From NCBI RefSeq assembly GCF_000712035.1, contig NZ_JONV01000006.1, forward strand, positions 186,001 through 250,000: a stretch of DNA of 64,000 bases. Reading direction: 5' to 3'. The translations under genes and the position numbers were made by a program. The stretch is from Salinicoccus luteus DSM 17002 (GTDB lineage: Bacteria > Bacillota > Bacilli > Staphylococcales > Salinicoccaceae). Under the pieces are notes generated by a model, which did not search any database, was not told the origin of the DNA, and worked only from the letters and a program-made list of their open reading frames with translations. How positions within the stretch are numbered: the stretch's first letter is position 1; the number at the start of each line of letters is the position of its first letter. Of this stretch, positions 8,475-18,376 are shown piece after piece.

Positions 8475-9542
8475 ATGGATACAGCAGGAATCTTGGAAGT
8501 CAGGCAGTCGTTCGATGACGCAATATCGGACGTCGACAATCTGAATGCACTACAGCAGTTGAAAGTGGAATACCTCGGCAAGAAGGGCAAGGTCACCGGC
8601 CTCATGAAGGAAATGAAGAACCTCTCCAACGAGGAGCGCCCGGAATACGGTGCAAAAGTGAATGAAGTGCGTACACATATTACGGAAGCAATCGAGCGCC
8701 GGGGCGAAGTGCTGGAAGAAGCGGCGCTGGAGGAAAAGCTTCGGGAGGAGACGATTGACGTCACGCTCCCGGGACGGACATTCAGCCTTGGAAGTCCGCA
8801 TCCGCTGAGCCGGACGATCGAGGACATCGAGGATTTCTTCCTCAGACTCGGCTATGAGATAGCGGAAGGCTATGAGGTCGAGACCGACTACTATAACTTC
8901 GAGGCGCTCAACCTGCCGAAATCCCACCCTGCACGTGATATGCAGGATACGTTCTACATCTCGGAGGAGACGCTGCTGCGGACACACACCTCGCCGGTAC
9001 AGGCTCGGACGATGGAGTCGCGGAAAGGCCGGGGACCGGTCAAGATCATCTGCCCGGGCAAAGTCTACAGGCGGGACAGCGATGATGCGACCCACAGCCA
9101 CCAGTTCACCCAGATCGAGGGACTGGTCGTGGATCGGAACATCCGCATGAGCGACCTGAAGGGAACGCTCGAGCTCTTCGCCAAGGAAATATTCGGGGCG
9201 GAACGTGAAATCAGGCTGCGCCCAAGCTACTTCCCGTTCACGGAACCGAGTGTGGAGGTGGACATCTCCTGCTTTAAGTGCAAAGGGGCAGGGTGCAACG
9301 TCTGCAAGGGCACCGGCTGGATAGAGATCCTCGGCGCCGGCATGGTCCACCCGAACGTGCTGGAGATGGCGGGCTTCGACCCGGATGAGTACTCCGGTTT
9401 TGCCTTCGGAATGGGACCGGACAGGATTGCGATGCTGAAGTACGGCATCGAGGACATCAGGCATTTCTACACGAATGACTTAAGGTTTATCAATCAGTTC
9501 AAAGCGACAGAAGATGGTGGTGCGACAAATGAAAGTATCTAA
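8475..9542 (+). CDS. pheS: Phenylalanyl-tRNA synthetase alpha subunit
   Basis: 355-residue class II catalytic subunit of the (alpha-beta)2 enzyme. N-terminal coiled-coil (about 10-95, with [13 protein letters not shown]), then motif 2 around [26 protein letters not shown] and [11 protein letters not shown], and motif 3 [19 protein letters not shown] zinc-finger-like [14 protein letters not shown] precedes motif 3, as in other Bacillales PheS. Start ATG 8475 follows GGAGGAGTGG at 8460-8469. The last 14 nt overlap pheT. Confidence 0.97.
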   Translation: MDTAGILEVRQSFDDAISDVDNLNALQQLKVEYLGKKGKVTGLMKEMKNLSNEERPEYGAKVNEVRTHITEAIERRGEVLEEAALEEKLREETIDVTLPGRTFSLGSPHPLSRTIEDIEDFFLRLGYEIAEGYEVETDYYNFEALNLPKSHPARDMQDTFYISEETLLRTHTSPVQARTMESRKGRGPVKIICPGKVYRRDSDDATHSHQFTQIEGLVVDRNIRMSDLKGTLELFAKEIFGAEREIRLRPSYFPFTEPSVEVDISCFKCKGAGCNVCKGTGWIEILGAGMVHPNVLEMAGFDPDEYSGFAFGMGPDRIAMLKYGIEDIRHFYTNDLRFINQFKATEDGGATNESI

Positions 9543-11934
9543 AGAGTGGTTGAATGAATGGATCCAGATCGATGTGCCGATCGATGAACTGGCCGAGAGA
9601 ATCACACGCGGGGGTATCGAGGTCGATGATGTCATCGACTATACAGCCGAAGTGAAGCATCTCGTCGTCGGTTATGTAGAGAGCGTTGAGCAGCATCCGG
9701 AAGCGGACCGGCTGAGGATATGCCAGGTCGACACGGGTGACGAAACAAACCAGATCATATGCGGTGCCCCGAACGTAGAGGCGGATTCCTATGTGGTCGT
9801 CTGCAAAGTGGGTGGGCGCCTGCCGGGCGGCATCAAGATCAAACGGGCGAAGCTCCGCGGGGAGGTCTCAGAAGGTATGATCTGTTCCCTCGAGGAACTG
9901 GGCATTCCGGAAGACTATGTTCCCCAGGAGTACCAGAACGGCATTTTCATGTTCCCGGAAGAGAAGACGGCCGGCAGCAATGCATTGGAAGCACTGCTGC
10001 TCGATGATCAAGTCATGGAATTCGATCTGACGCCAAACCGCAAAGATGCACTCAGCATGGCAGGTGCGGCCTATGAAGCACGGGCGCTGTTCGGCGGCGA
10101 AGTGGCTCTGCCGGAGCATGAAGTGGCTGAAAAGGGAACGGATGGAAATGGCACGCTCGAAATCAAAAATGAGGATGCCACCGCTGTACCATACTATGGT
10201 GCACGAGTCGTTGAGAACGTGAAGGTAGCACCGGCCCCGGCATGGATGCAGCTGCGTCTGATCAAGGCGGGCATCCGTCCAATCAACAACGTCGTCGACA
10301 TCTCGAACTATGTGCTGCTTGAATTCGGACAGCCCCTCCACATGTTCGACCGCGATCATATCGGATCGGCCCGCATCGTGACGCGCTATGCTGAGGAAAA
10401 TGAAACGATGACGACGCTTGATGGCAGGGAAAGGCATCTTGAGAGCCAGGATATCGTCATCACCAACGGCAGGGAGCCGATCGCGCTTGCCGGTGTCATG
10501 GGCGGCGAGTTCTCGGAAGTGACGGATGAAACGACGAATGTCGTAATCGAATCCGCCGTCTTCAATCCCGTCTCCATACGCAGGACGAGCAGCCGACTGA
10601 ACTTGCGGAGCGAAGCTTCCACAAGGTTTGAAAAGGGTGTGTCCCACGAATTCGTGCTCAAGGCGCTGGACCGTGCAGCGCTGCTGCTTGAACAGTATGC
10701 AGGCGGCACCGTCTCGACGCCTGTCATCTCCGACGGGGCACTTGAACTTGAAGATACGACGATAGATATCTCAGAGCAGTTCATCAATGCCCATCTCGGG
10801 ATGAGCCTCACGACTGAAGAGATCCAGGAAAGCCTGTCGAAGCTCGGCCTGAAGGCAACAGCGAAGGGGGAAGGGCTCGAAGTGTCCATTCCATCCCGGA
10901 GAGATGACCTGAAGATCAAAGAGGATATTACTGAAGAGGTGGCGCGGATTTATGGCTACGATGCCCTGCCATCGTCCCTGCCCGAGTACACGAAGATCAC
11001 ACCCGGCAGGCTGACGGATGAACAGAGCAAGGTGCGCATCATCCGCCACCAGCTCGAATCACTGGGACTATCACAGTCGATCAACTATGCATTGACGAGC
11101 CGCAGGAAGGCGGCCCAGTTCAGCGGACCGGAAGATGCGCTTGAACTTCTGATGCCGATGAGCGAGGACCATGCGGTGCTCAGGAAGAGCATGATCCCCC
11201 ATCTGGTTGACAATGTCGTCTACAACAGGAACCGCCAGCAGAAGGACGTCCAGTTCTACGAAATCGGAAAGATTTTCATTTCCAACGGCCCGGCTGTGCT
11301 TCCTGATGAAGAGGAGATGCTGGCCGGCATCCTGACAGGGGATATGAATCGTACGGACTGGCTGGGTACAAAAGTCCCAGCGGATTTCTATGCTGCCAAA
11401 GGCATTGTGGAAAGCATCTTTGAAAAACTTGGTCTTGAAGATGATGTCCGCTACGCGCAGACTGCAAGGTTCGATGAACTGCATCCGGGCAGGTCGGCGG
11501 ATGTACTGCTGGACAACGAAATAATCGGCTTCATCGGCGAACTGCATCCGAAGTACGCCCAGCAGAACGACCTTGACCGGACAGCGGTCTTCGAAATCAA
11601 TCTGGATCGGCTGCTTGCCGTCAAGCAGGGCAACATCGTCTATGAGCAGCTCTCCAGGTATCCATCCATCACACGCGATATCGCGCTGGTCGTCGACGAG
11701 TCCGTCGCGGCGGATACACTTGTCCGCATCATTGAGACGGCAGCACGGAAGTATCTTGTGGATGTCTTCGTCTTCGATGTATACGAAGGCGGGAATATGG
11801 AAGCCGGCAGGAAATCCGTCGCGCTGCGCCTCACCTATCTGAACAAGGAGAACACACTTACGGATGAGGAAATAGAAAAACTGCATGCACCTGTTTTGGA
11901 AGCTCTTGAAGAAAGCGGAGCCCAGATCAGATAG
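9529..11934 (+). CDS. pheT: Phenylalanyl-tRNA synthetase beta subunit
   Basis: 801 residues (about 800 in S. aureus). Domains in order: N-terminal segment, EMAP-II-like tRNA-binding OB fold (about 40-155, [17 protein letters not shown]), B3/B4 editing domain (about 210-380, with [18 protein letters not shown]), B5 domain (about 405-475, [13 protein letters not shown]), catalytic-like core with [12 protein letters not shown], and the C-terminal FDX-ACB anticodon-binding domain (from about 705, [16 protein letters not shown]). The ATG at 9529 gives the family N-terminus [11 protein letters not shown]; an in-frame ATG at 9514 adds five residues. It overlaps pheS. Confidence 0.97.
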   Translation: MKVSKEWLNEWIQIDVPIDELAERITRGGIEVDDVIDYTAEVKHLVVGYVESVEQHPEADRLRICQVDTGDETNQIICGAPNVEADSYVVVCKVGGRLPGGIKIKRAKLRGEVSEGMICSLEELGIPEDYVPQEYQNGIFMFPEEKTAGSNALEALLLDDQVMEFDLTPNRKDALSMAGAAYEARALFGGEVALPEHEVAEKGTDGNGTLEIKNEDATAVPYYGARVVENVKVAPAPAWMQLRLIKAGIRPINNVVDISNYVLLEFGQPLHMFDRDHIGSARIVTRYAEENETMTTLDGRERHLESQDIVITNGREPIALAGVMGGEFSEVTDETTNVVIESAVFNPVSIRRTSSRLNLRSEASTRFEKGVSHEFVLKALDRAALLLEQYAGGTVSTPVISDGALELEDTTIDISEQFINAHLGMSLTTEEIQESLSKLGLKATAKGEGLEVSIPSRRDDLKIKEDITEEVARIYGYDALPSSLPEYTKITPGRLTDEQSKVRIIRHQLESLGLSQSINYALTSRRKAAQFSGPEDALELLMPMSEDHAVLRKSMIPHLVDNVVYNRNRQQKDVQFYEIGKIFISNGPAVLPDEEEMLAGILTGDMNRTDWLGTKVPADFYAAKGIVESIFEKLGLEDDVRYAQTARFDELHPGRSADVLLDNEIIGFIGELHPKYAQQNDLDRTAVFEINLDRLLAVKQGNIVYEQLSRYPSITRDIALVVDESVAADTLVRIIETAARKYLVDVFVFDVYEGGNMEAGRKSVALRLTYLNKENTLTDEEIEKLHAPVLEALEESGAQIR

Positions 11935-11974
11935 AAAAAGGACGATCACATTAAAAATGTGATCGTCCTTTTCA
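11935..11974. terminator. Bidirectional terminator between pheT and luxS
   Basis: AAAAAGGACGATCACATT / AATGTGATCGTCCTTTT forms a 14-16 bp stem with A and T tracts on either side, placed between the convergent pheT and luxS. Confidence 0.9.
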
Positions 11975-11994
11975 TGTCCATTCGGCTTTCATGT

Positions 11995-12459
11995 CTATTT
12001 GGCGAATACAACATCCCAGCCATCTTTTTTGGCAAGCATGTCCCTGGCAATCTCCTTGGCACCTTCCAGGCTGTGGCTCGCCGCCCATCCGCACTGCACT
12101 TCATTGCATGCAGGGACTTCATCTGCTTCGAGCACATCATTTAGTGTATTTTCCACCACTTCCTGGATATGGTCGAAGTCATCATCGTTCAGCACGGCAA
12201 GGTAGAAACCGGTCTGGCAGCCCATCGGGCTCAGGTCGACGACCTTGTCATGATGGTTTCGGATGTTTTCTGCCATCAGGTGCTCGAGCGAGTGCAGGCC
12301 CGGCATCTCCATATGCTCCTTGTTCGGCTGGCAGAACCTTATATCGTATTTATAGATGACGTCCCCATGCTCACCTTCGCTCTTCCCGGCGAGGCGGATG
12401 TAGGGCGCATCGACTTTCGTATGGTCGAGATTGAAGCTTTCGACATTCATTTTCGGCAT
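11995..12459 (-). CDS. luxS: S-ribosylhomocysteine lyase LuxS
   Basis: 154 residues. Converts S-ribosylhomocysteine to homocysteine and DPD, the autoinducer-2 precursor, in the activated methyl cycle. The metal site HSLEH (His about 56 and 60) and the later [18 protein letters not shown] segment (catalytic Cys, third metal ligand Cys) are all present. Start follows AAAGGAGT on the minus strand. Its own promoter is visible upstream. luxS lies between pheT and rnhC here, which is not its place in S. aureus. Confidence 0.96.
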   Translation of the reverse strand: MPKMNVESFNLDHTKVDAPYIRLAGKSEGEHGDVIYKYDIRFCQPNKEHMEMPGLHSLEHLMAENIRNHHDKVVDLSPMGCQTGFYLAVLNDDDFDHIQEVVENTLNDVLEADEVPACNEVQCGWAASHSLEGAKEIARDMLAKKDGWDVVFAK

Positions 12460-12492
12460 TTTAAAGACTCCTTTAACTGATTGATTATTCCC

Positions 12493-12521
12493 ATAATAAA
12501 TGAAAATCCATTGATTCTCAA
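12493..12521 (-). promoter_or_regulatory. Predicted sigma-A promoter of luxS
   Basis: On the minus strand TTGAGA (complement of 12516-12521), 17 bp spacer, TATTAT (complement of 12493-12498), about 33 bp before the luxS start. Confidence 0.65.
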
Positions 12522-12532
12522 ACGAATGGAAC

Positions 12533-13219
12533 CTACATGGACCTTTTCTGCCTGAGCAGGTCCATCACCTTCTGTCTGGACTTGAAGTGCTTCTTCGTCA
12601 TATTGTCGAGGTAATCCATACCGTGCCTGCCTGCAATCTTTGCTGCGAAGGCATCCGTCTTCCCGCTGGCCCCCCTCGGCACCTCGGTTTTCAGATGACG
12701 GTTCAGGTTCTCCATCTGCTCCAGGTATTTGCTCCTTGCAAGTATGCTGGCACAGGCGACGGCAATCGATTTGGACTCCGCCTTCGTCTCCTGATGGATC
12801 AGTTCCGGCCTGAACGGCTCGGGGACATACTTCCTGTAGGCGTTCTCCGTCGTGAACTGGTCGATGACGATCGCCTGGACATCCTGCTGCACCCCGCTAT
12901 CAAGCTTTTCATATACATTGCGGATGCAGTGGTCGTGGAGTACCGCCTTCAATTTGACGATGTTCCATCCCGCATCTATCTTTTCATTGTATGATGGATT
13001 GTCCAGTATGACGAGGGAGTAGGGGACGATATGGATGATGTCGCGGGCCAGCTTCCTGACCGTCCCGTTGGAGAGGTTTTTGGAATCCTTCACGCCGAGC
13101 TCCCTGAGAAGTGCCACTTTTTCAGCTGGGACATGGGCGGCACATACCGTCATCGGACCGAAGTAGTCCCCGACACCCGCCTCATCGCTGCCAATCGTAT
13201 TCAGTTGGTCATAATTCAT
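12533..13219 (-). CDS. rnhC: RNase HIII lacking the N-terminal substrate-binding domain
   Basis: 228 residues that align with the catalytic half of RNase HIII, which cleaves RNA in RNA-DNA hybrids. Active-site region [16 protein letters not shown] at the very N-terminus, [14 protein letters not shown], and [19 protein letters not shown] follow, then the C-terminal [10 protein letters not shown]. The usual protein is about 310 residues, with an 80-90 residue TBP-like domain before the catalytic domain. That domain is absent: the ATG at 13219 has AAAGGAACGG upstream, and the open frame beyond it runs antisense through the divergent zapA region and does not resemble the missing domain. Placed opposite zapA as in Staphylococcus and Bacillus. 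Confidence 0.88.
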   Translation of the reverse strand: MNYDQLNTIGSDEAGVGDYFGPMTVCAAHVPAEKVALLRELGVKDSKNLSNGTVRKLARDIIHIVPYSLVILDNPSYNEKIDAGWNIVKLKAVLHDHCIRNVYEKLDSGVQQDVQAIVIDQFTTENAYRKYVPEPFRPELIHQETKAESKSIAVACASILARSKYLEQMENLNRHLKTEVPRGASGKTDAFAAKIAGRHGMDYLDNMTKKHFKSRQKVMDLLRQKRSM

Positions 13220-13258
13220 ATTTAACCGTTCCTTTATGTTTTTTTCGTATGCATATAC

Positions 13259-13287
13259 TTGTATAACCACTGGTGGATAAGTATAAT
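13259..13287 (+). promoter_or_regulatory. Predicted sigma-A promoter of zapA operon
   Basis: TTGTAT (13259-13264), 17 bp spacer, TATAAT (13282-13287), in the rnhC-zapA divergent region. Confidence 0.65.
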
Positions 13288-13339
13288 AAATTAATGATAA
13301 CATAAAGAGCTGAAACTTTTGATAGGGAGGCAATGTCAG

Positions 13340-13597
13340 ATGGCAGAATACAGAAACCGCATTGCTGTCGAAATAAATGATCAGCAGTATACGCTGGTCG
13401 GCGAAGATGATCCGGAGCACATCCGTTATGTGGCCAGGCTCGTCGATGAAAAGATCAAGGAGATCGGTATGAAGAGTGCAGGGCTTGATACCACCAGGAA
13501 AGCAGTGCTTACAGCAGTGAATGTCATGGACGAATATGTGAAGCTGGTTGAAAAGCATGAGGCATTATTGAAAGAATTGGACCAGCAGGGTAATTGA
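13340..13597 (+). CDS. zapA: Cell division protein ZapA
   Basis: 85-residue ZapA, a coiled-coil protein that bundles FtsZ filaments at midcell. N-terminal beta-rich head (NRIAVEINDQQYTLVGEDDPEHIRYVA, read in two parts) and C-terminal helix ending in KHEALLKELDQQ. Start ATG 13340 follows AGGGAGG at 13324-13330. First of zapA-cvpA-polX-mutS2. Confidence 0.9.
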   Translation: MAEYRNRIAVEINDQQYTLVGEDDPEHIRYVARLVDEKIKEIGMKSAGLDTTRKAVLTAVNVMDEYVKLVEKHEALLKELDQQGN

Positions 13598-13601
13598 TGT
13601 C

Positions 13602-14135
13602 ATGACGCTACTATTACTGATCCTGCTCCTCATAGGGATGGTCATCGGCTACCGCAGGGGCATCATTCTGCAGCTCCTTCATTTGATCGGTACGATTTCG
13701 GCCATCATCATTTCTGCCCTGAACTATGAAAAACTTGCCTCCCGCTTCGATATGGTGATGCCATACCCATCCACTGCCGAGACGCTTACAAATCCGCTGT
13801 TGCCGGAAGTGGGCAACGCGGAATTCGCCTTCTATAAGATGGTTGCATTCTTCATGATATTCGTCGTGGCAAAAATTGTAATACAGCTGATCGTCAGTGC
13901 GTTCGACTACCTGCAGCAGGTCAACGCATTCGGCACCATCGGTGATGTCCTGGGTACAGCGCTTGGACTGGTCGAGATGATCTATATACTGGTCGTGCTC
14001 CTGATGATGGCTGCTGTAGTGCCGCTTGAAGGTGTGCAGGCGATGATGGAAAACTCAGGGTTTGCACAGTTCCTGATGGACAACACCTTCGTCATTTCCG
14101 ATAAATTCATAGAATGGTTACAAACTGAGTCATAG
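13602..14135 (+). CDS. CvpA family membrane protein
   Basis: 177-residue polytopic membrane protein with four hydrophobic segments (about 1-20, 25-42, 78-103, 118-145), the glycine-rich RRGIILQLLHLIG turn, and the GTIGDVLGTALGLVE loop typical of the CvpA/YshB family. Family members are linked to colicin V production in E. coli and to membrane or purine-related phenotypes; the molecular role is unknown. It lies 4 bp after zapA, the same place as yshB in B. subtilis. Confidence 0.85.
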   Translation: MTLLLLILLLIGMVIGYRRGIILQLLHLIGTISAIIISALNYEKLASRFDMVMPYPSTAETLTNPLLPEVGNAEFAFYKMVAFFMIFVVAKIVIQLIVSAFDYLQQVNAFGTIGDVLGTALGLVEMIYILVVLLMMAAVVPLEGVQAMMENSGFAQFLMDNTFVISDKFIEWLQTES

Positions 14136-14163
14136 CGATATGGCTCTTTTTTTGGAGGACATT

Positions 14164-15858
14164 ATGACTAAAAAAGATATCATCAATCTGCTTGAGACGA
14201 TAGCAACATATATGGAACTGTCTTTGGAAAATCCGTTCAAGGTCTCCGCCTACCGGAAGGCGGCCGGGGCGATCGAAAGGGATCCGAGGTCGCTTGCCGA
14301 AATCGAAGATTTCTCCGAAATAAAGGGCATCGGCAAAGGGGTCAACGAAGTCATCACCGAATACGTCGAGAAAGGGGAGTCCTCTGTGCTCGGGGAACTG
14401 AAGGAATCAGTTCCGGCACCGCTCATCCAGATGCTCAAACTGCCGACGCTCGGGCCGAAGAAGATTGCGAAGCTGCACAAGGAACTCGGGGTGGTCTCCC
14501 TGGAGGCACTCAAGGCGGAATGTGAAGCAGGCCGGGTAAGTGAACTGAGCGGCTTCGGCAAGAAGACGGAGGAGAACATCTCCAAGGCCATCGATGACCT
14601 CCTCACACGTCCGGAGCGGTATCCGATCGAAAAGGTACAGCAGTTCAGACACCTCATCGAAGCGGCATTCGAGGAGATGGAAGGCATCAGCCGCTATGAT
14701 AATGCCGGCAGCGCCAGGCGTTTCAAGGAAACGAGCAGGGACCTCGACTTCATCGTGGAGACCGGAGATGCAGCCGGTGTGGCGGAAACGTTCATCGGCC
14801 TGCCATTTGTGCAGGAAGTTGTCGCCAGAGGGGAGCGCAAGCTTTCCGTAGTAATCGAACACGATCTGGACCAGATTGGTGTCGATATGCGTTTCGTGAC
14901 GCCTGAAGCCTACGCGACGACGCTGCATCATTTCACGGGCTCCAAGGACCATAATGTGAAAATGCGGCAGATCGCCAAAGGCAGAGGGGAAAAGATCAGT
15001 GAATATGGCGTGGAGAAGGACGGTGAGGTACTTACGTTCGATTCTGAAGCCGAGTTTTTCGGCCATTTCAATCTGCCCTACATCCCGCCGGCAATGCGGG
15101 AGACGGGAGAAGAGACGGATATCGATGTAGATGCCATCGTGACGATGGATCACATCCGCGGAGATCTCCATATGCATACGGTCTACAGCGACGGCGCCTA
15201 TTCCATCCGCGAGATGGTGGAGGCGTGCATTGCCAAAGGCTATGAATACATGGTCATCACAGACCACTCGAAAAGCCTGCGTGTAGCAAACGGCCTGAAT
15301 GAGGTGCGTCTGCGCCAACAGATCGAGGAGATAAAGGCGCTCAGGCCGGAATATCCGCAAATAGACATCTACACCGGAACAGAGATGGATATACTCAAAG
15401 ATGGCACGCTGGACTTTCCGGATGATATGCTCGGGGAACTCGACTATGTCATCGCCGCGATCCATTCGAGTTTCCAGCAGACCGAGGATGAGATCATGCA
15501 TCGTCTGCAGGCGGCATGCGAGAATCCCCATGTCCGGCATATCGCCCATCCGACAGGCAGGCTGATCGGCAGGCGGGAAGGCTATGCCGTGGATATGGAA
15601 AAACTGGTCCAGATGGCGAAGGAGACAGGGACCGTGCTCGAAGTGAACGCCAACCCGAGGCGCCTCGACCTTTCATCGGATGTCATCAGGAACTCGGGGC
15701 TCATGTTGACGGTGAATACGGATGCACACCATTCCAGCCATCTGGAATTCATGGACTATGGTGTGGCAACCCTGCAGAAGGGTCTGATAGAAAAGAATCA
15801 AGTGATCAACACCCTCTCTCGGGAGCAGTTCAGAGAGTGGGTCAAAAAAGGAAAATAG
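14164..15858 (+). CDS. polX: DNA polymerase/3'-5' exonuclease PolX
   Basis: 564-residue family X DNA polymerase with a C-terminal PHP domain, for gap-filling base-excision repair. Order: helix-hairpin-helix 8-kDa domain (about 5-80), second HhH around LPTLGPKKIAKLHKELG, palm with AGSARRFKETSRDLDFIVE (nucleotide and metal-binding region), and the PHP phosphoesterase domain from about residue 335, with GDLHMHTVYSDG, ITDHS, and late His/Asp motifs HPTGR and NTDAHH. ATG 14164 follows TTGGAGGAC at 14151-14159. S. aureus PolX is about 570 residues. Confidence 0.95.
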   Translation: MTKKDIINLLETIATYMELSLENPFKVSAYRKAAGAIERDPRSLAEIEDFSEIKGIGKGVNEVITEYVEKGESSVLGELKESVPAPLIQMLKLPTLGPKKIAKLHKELGVVSLEALKAECEAGRVSELSGFGKKTEENISKAIDDLLTRPERYPIEKVQQFRHLIEAAFEEMEGISRYDNAGSARRFKETSRDLDFIVETGDAAGVAETFIGLPFVQEVVARGERKLSVVIEHDLDQIGVDMRFVTPEAYATTLHHFTGSKDHNVKMRQIAKGRGEKISEYGVEKDGEVLTFDSEAEFFGHFNLPYIPPAMRETGEETDIDVDAIVTMDHIRGDLHMHTVYSDGAYSIREMVEACIAKGYEYMVITDHSKSLRVANGLNEVRLRQQIEEIKALRPEYPQIDIYTGTEMDILKDGTLDFPDDMLGELDYVIAAIHSSFQQTEDEIMHRLQAACENPHVRHIAHPTGRLIGRREGYAVDMEKLVQMAKETGTVLEVNANPRRLDLSSDVIRNSGLMLTVNTDAHHSSHLEFMDYGVATLQKGLIEKNQVINTLSREQFREWVKKGK

Positions 15859-15868
15859 AGGGTTTACT

Positions 15869-18196
15869 ATGAATGAAAGAACGATAAATACATTGGAGTT
15901 CAACAAGATACTCTCCCAGGTTTCTGCGTTCGCAGAGAGTGGGAAGACTAAAAAGCAGATCAACGCAGACATCGTATCGACCGAGCTCGAAGAAGTGCTG
16001 CAGATGATCAATGAAGTGGATGATGCTTCGACGATGCTGAGGTACAGACCGGTTGAACTCGGCGGCATCACGGACATCAAAAGGCATGTCAGGCGGGCGG
16101 AGATCGGCAGCATGCTCGGTGTGGCGGAACTCAATGAAATCAGGTCCATGCTCAGCCGCAAGCATGCCCTGAATGCTGTATTCAACGATTTCGAGGAAGA
16201 CGAGGTCATGCTGCCCCACCTGCCGGTCTACATCAATGGACTGCCCGACATCCATTTCCTGTACCGTCGGATTACGGAGACTTGTGATGACAGCCAGGTT
16301 CTGGACCATGCATCGGAAGCGCTGCTCCGGATAAGAAGGAAGATCAAATCCGAGGAGGGCAGGATACGGGACCGCCTGAACGACATCATCCGAGGCGGCA
16401 ACCAGAAGAAGCTGTCCGACAGCCTCATCACGATGAGGAACAACCGGTATGTGGTACCGGTCAAGGTGGAGCACCAGGGTGAATTCAACGGCATCGTCCA
16501 CGATATGTCTTCAAGCGGACAGACGGTCTATATGGAACCGATGGCAGTCGTACAGATGACCAACCAGATCCAGAGGCTGAGGGACGAAGAGCAGTCGGAA
16601 GTCGAGCGCATCCTCTATCAGCTGTCCTCTGAGGTGGCTGAAGTTGCTTCGGAACTCAGCATGACCGATGACGCCCTGCACCATATGGACATGGTCTTCG
16701 CCAAAGCGAAGTATGGCGCGGGCGTCCGTGGATCGAAGCCGGAAGTGGCGGCCTCGGGCGGCATCTATCTGCCCGCTGCCTTCCACCCGCTGATTCCGGG
16801 TGATGAAGTCGTAAAGAATGACATAGCGATGGATGAGGATACACGGGCCGTCATCATCACCGGCCCGAACACCGGCGGCAAGACCGTAACGATCAAGACC
16901 ATCGGCCTCAGTGTGCTGATGGCCCAGGCCGGCATTCCCATACCGGCCCGTGACGGCAGCCGCCTCCGCCTGTTCGACAAGGTGTACAGTGATATCGGTG
17001 ACGAGCAGTCGATCGAACAGTCGCTGTCGACGTTCTCAAGCCATATGACGAACATCACCGGCATACTGGATGAAGCGGACGAAAAGAGTCTCGTGCTGCT
17101 GGATGAGCTCGGTGCAGGTACAGACCCTGAAGAGGGCGCAGCACTGGCCATCAGCATTCTGGAATATCTGCTCGGTAAACAAACGACGGTCGTGGCGACG
17201 ACACACTACCCGCAGCTGAAATCCTTCAGCTATACAAGGGAGGATACGATCAATGCCAGTGTGGAGTTCGATGTCGAAACACTGTCGCCGACCTATCGTC
17301 TCTTGATGGGCATCCCCGGCAAGTCCAATGCCTTTGAAATATCGAACAAGCTTGGGCTCGACGAGACGGTCATCGAACGGGCAAGAAAGCTTGCAGGCCG
17401 TGATTCCAATGATGTCAACGACATGATCTCGGCTCTTGAGCGGCATACGAAGACCGCCCAGGACAACGAGCGGGAAACGCATCAGCTGCTCAAGGACTCG
17501 GAAAAACTCCATAATGACCTGAAATCCTATATGAACGACTATGAAGCATATAAGGAAAAACTCAGGAAAGAGGCGCGGGAGAAGGCGAACCGGGTCATCA
17601 AGGATGCCGAGGCGAAGGCGGACGATATCATCCGCACGCTTGAGGATATGAAAAAACTCGGGGCCGACATCCAGGAACATGAATTGATCGACCAGAAGAA
17701 GGCGCTGTCCGACAGCTACCATCAGGAGGATATACGCAAGAAGGAGCGGGCAGACAAGGTGGAGCAGATATCGCCCGGCGATGAAGTGGATGTGCTCTCC
17801 TATGGCCAGAAGGGTGAAGTGATCGAAGTGAAGGACGATTCCGTCACCGTCCAGATGGGCATCATCAAAATGAAGGTCGGCAAGGATGAAGTGAAGCGGC
17901 GCAAGAAGGAGAAGCCGAAGCGGACGGTCTCCAGACGGATCGGCCAGTCCCCAGTGAAGAGGGAGCTCGACCTCAGGGGGGAAAGATATGAGGAGGCCCT
18001 CCAGAAGCTGGACAGGTACCTTGATCAGGTGATACTCTCAAACTATAATGAAGTGGAGATCATTCACGGAAAGGGGACGGGCGCACTGCAGAAAGGCGTG
18101 CAGCAGTTCCTGAAATCCCATTCCAAAGTGAAATCATTCAGGGGCGGCATGCCGAGTGAAGGCGGCTTCGGAGTGACCATAGTTGAAATGAAGTAG
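15869..18196 (+). CDS. mutS2: MutS2, ribosome-rescue/anti-recombination ATPase
   Basis: 775 residues (about 782 in S. aureus). Core/clamp region, then the ABC-type ATPase with Walker A ITGPNTGGKTVTIK near 331-344, Walker B LVLLDELGAGTDPEEG near 411-426, and ATTHYPQLK. A long coiled coil (about 515-610), KOW-like segment and the C-terminal Smr nuclease domain (about 700-775, LDLRGERYEEAL and HGKGTGALQKGV) follow. MutS2 acts on recombination intermediates and, in Bacillus, on collided ribosomes. It starts 11 bp after polX. Confidence 0.95.
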   Translation: MNERTINTLEFNKILSQVSAFAESGKTKKQINADIVSTELEEVLQMINEVDDASTMLRYRPVELGGITDIKRHVRRAEIGSMLGVAELNEIRSMLSRKHALNAVFNDFEEDEVMLPHLPVYINGLPDIHFLYRRITETCDDSQVLDHASEALLRIRRKIKSEEGRIRDRLNDIIRGGNQKKLSDSLITMRNNRYVVPVKVEHQGEFNGIVHDMSSSGQTVYMEPMAVVQMTNQIQRLRDEEQSEVERILYQLSSEVAEVASELSMTDDALHHMDMVFAKAKYGAGVRGSKPEVAASGGIYLPAAFHPLIPGDEVVKNDIAMDEDTRAVIITGPNTGGKTVTIKTIGLSVLMAQAGIPIPARDGSRLRLFDKVYSDIGDEQSIEQSLSTFSSHMTNITGILDEADEKSLVLLDELGAGTDPEEGAALAISILEYLLGKQTTVVATTHYPQLKSFSYTREDTINASVEFDVETLSPTYRLLMGIPGKSNAFEISNKLGLDETVIERARKLAGRDSNDVNDMISALERHTKTAQDNERETHQLLKDSEKLHNDLKSYMNDYEAYKEKLRKEAREKANRVIKDAEAKADDIIRTLEDMKKLGADIQEHELIDQKKALSDSYHQEDIRKKERADKVEQISPGDEVDVLSYGQKGEVIEVKDDSVTVQMGIIKMKVGKDEVKRRKKEKPKRTVSRRIGQSPVKRELDLRGERYEEALQKLDRYLDQVILSNYNEVEIIHGKGTGALQKGVQQFLKSHSKVKSFRGGMPSEGGFGVTIVEMK

Positions 18197-18204
18197 GTGT
18201 CCGA

Positions 18205-18303
18205 ATGGATAATTTTGATATGTATAAATTGGCGAAGATACTGATAGCAGTGGGCGTCCTCATGTTTTTGAGCGGCATCGTCTATCTGATGTTCTTCGCA
18301 TAA
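18205..18303 (+). CDS. Single-pass membrane microprotein, 32 aa
   Basis: A short frame not covered by longer ORF calls: ATG at 18205, TAA at 18301-18303. The peptide starts MDNFDMYKLAKILIAVGV and continues with a hydrophobic stretch to a Phe-Phe-Ala end, so residues about 9-31 form one transmembrane helix after a short cytosolic N-terminus. GTAGGTGT at 18194-18201 sits just upstream, overlapping the mutS2 stop, which suggests co-translation with mutS2. It resembles only the first helix of the DUF2905 membrane proteins. Function unknown. Confidence 0.6.
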   Translation: MDNFDMYKLAKILIAVGVLMFLSGIVYLMFFA

Positions 18304-18312
18304 GCAGTAAAA

Positions 18313-18342
18313 TTGAGGACAAATATATCCTCATGCTATACT
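18313..18342 (+). promoter_or_regulatory. Predicted sigma-A promoter of trxA
   Basis: TTGAGG (18313-18318), 18 bp spacer, TATACT (18337-18342), 35 bp upstream of the trxA start. Confidence 0.6.
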
Positions 18343-18376
18343 TGATGCATAATTCAACCCAATGGAGGTATTTTAA

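Noticed and set aside
13220-13558. Upstream extension of the RNase HIII frame
   Set aside because: Runs antisense through zapA and the divergent promoter; does not resemble the RNase HIII N-terminal domain.
14407-15549. 380-residue antisense frame across polX
   Set aside because: Shadow of a strongly recognised gene; no start signal and no domain.
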